The notes beneath the pieces were generated by a model. That model was not told the origin of the DNA and searched no databases. It saw only the letters and a list, made by a program, of their open reading frames with translations. Below, in pieces: positions 33,129 to 33,363 of a stretch of DNA of 33,363 bases. The DNA is taken from assembly GCA_025352345.1 (NCBI GenBank), contig JANXTP010000090.1, forward strand, positions 1-33,363, read 5' to 3'. The DNA is from Burkholderiales bacterium (GTDB taxonomy: Bacteria; Pseudomonadota; Gammaproteobacteria; Burkholderiales; Burkholderiaceae_C). The number at the start of each line of letters is the position of its first letter. Within the stretch, counting starts at the first letter, position 1. The translations under genes and the position numbers were made by a program.

Positions 33129-33363
33129 GTGAACACTCACACTTCGCTCACTCGATCGTCCGTGTCTGCGGCGGCAGCGCTGCTTCTGATCATCGCCGCA
33201 GGTTGCTCCAAGCCACCCGAACAAGCCACCGGCGCTGGGAGCACGGCAGCAACGGGACAGCAGGCGTCGGCTACGGTTGATCACACCGCGTCGCGCCTGG
33301 GGGACCTCACTGCCTTTCGCACCATTGCGGCCGACGTTTCCGGCATCGTCAACAAAGGCGACC
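33129..33363 (+). CDS. Putative lipoprotein, N-terminal part (cut by window edge)
   Basis: The frame from GTG 33129 to the window end encodes 78 residues and stays open. A basic N-terminus is followed by a hydrophobic stretch (VSAAAALLLIIAAGC) whose IAAGC is a lipobox, so C25 would be lipidated. A low-complexity Ala/Thr/Gly/Gln linker follows, then LGDLTAFRTIAADVSGIVNKGD, which I do not recognise. CAGGAAG lies 4 nt before the start. It may share a transcript with the COG4705 gene. Confidence 0.65.
   Translation, partial: MNTHTSLTRSSVSAAAALLLIIAAGCSKPPEQATGAGSTAATGQQASATVDHTASRLGDLTAFRTIAADVSGIVNKGD

Noticed and set aside
1-33363. CRISPR arrays, tRNA or rRNA genes, insertion sequences, prophage genes
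   Set aside because: I saw no regular repeat-spacer series, cloverleaf-like T-arm motifs, rRNA-like stretches, transposases or integrases anywhere in the window.

Overview
The window is high-GC, densely coded chromosome from what looks like a betaproteobacterium of the order Burkholderiales (Rubrivivax/Leptothrix/Methylibium-like). The reasons are strong G/C preference at third codon positions, the neighbourhoods ppsA|ppsR, rpsU-yqeY and suhB|trmJ-cysE, and protein sequences that read as typical of that group. This placement is inference from recognition, not from a search. I see no rRNA, tRNA, CRISPR array, insertion sequence, prophage or origin. The longest stretch without a gene is about 283 bases (31992-32274).

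Layout. 1-3.3 kb: 5' part of alaT (minus), a divergent Mth938-like gene, the peroxiredoxin bcp with a strong terminator, and a PIN-PhoH ATPase. 3.3-7.2 kb: a minus-strand run acuI, prpE and an exported ATP-dependent DNA ligase. 7.4-10.2 kb: an NlpC/P60 hydrolase, then moaA, a small cysteine-rich orphan and mobA. 10.2-13.7 kb: ppsA and its regulator ppsR, divergent around a 24-bp palindrome. 13.7-15.6 kb: a FitAB-type toxin-antitoxin pair with its operator, and a BaiN/HI0933-type flavoprotein. 15.6-16.9 kb: rpsU with a consensus-like promoter, a leader of roughly 115 nt and a terminator, then yqeY and a DUF442 phosphatase-like gene. 16.9-20.2 kb: TRAP transporter genes dctQ-dctM (plus) and dctP (minus, convergent). 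20.2-23.0 kb: pmbA, darP and mogA. 23.0-25.8 kb: cysE, trmJ and suhB. 25.8-28.9 kb: a Nu-class-like GST, an exported HExxH metallopeptidase and dinB. 28.9-31.7 kb: a DUF3034 outer-membrane-like protein, an exported truncated haemoglobin and an FMN 2-hydroxyacid dehydrogenase. 31.7-33.4 kb: an orphan small protein, a COG4705 membrane protein with four internal repeats, and the start of a lipoprotein.

How they work together. Most genes are housekeeping: molybdenum cofactor (moaA, mobA, mogA), gluconeogenic PEP supply with its kinase/phosphorylase (ppsA/ppsR), translation and RNA (rpsU, yqeY, darP, trmJ), cysteine synthesis (cysE) and repair or damage tolerance (dinB, exported ligase). AcuI plus PrpE fit conversion of acrylate or 3-hydroxypropionate to propionyl-CoA. 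DctPQM resembles 2-oxoacid TRAP systems, and the FMN dehydrogenase would oxidise 2-hydroxyacids, but that link is only inference.

There is no obvious large undescribed system. The best leads are the cysteine-rich orphan translationally coupled to mobA, the exported globin with a cysteine pair and no B10 tyrosine, the fourfold-repeat membrane protein next to a lipoprotein, the palindrome between ppsA and ppsR, and the secreted ligase downstream of acuI-prpE.
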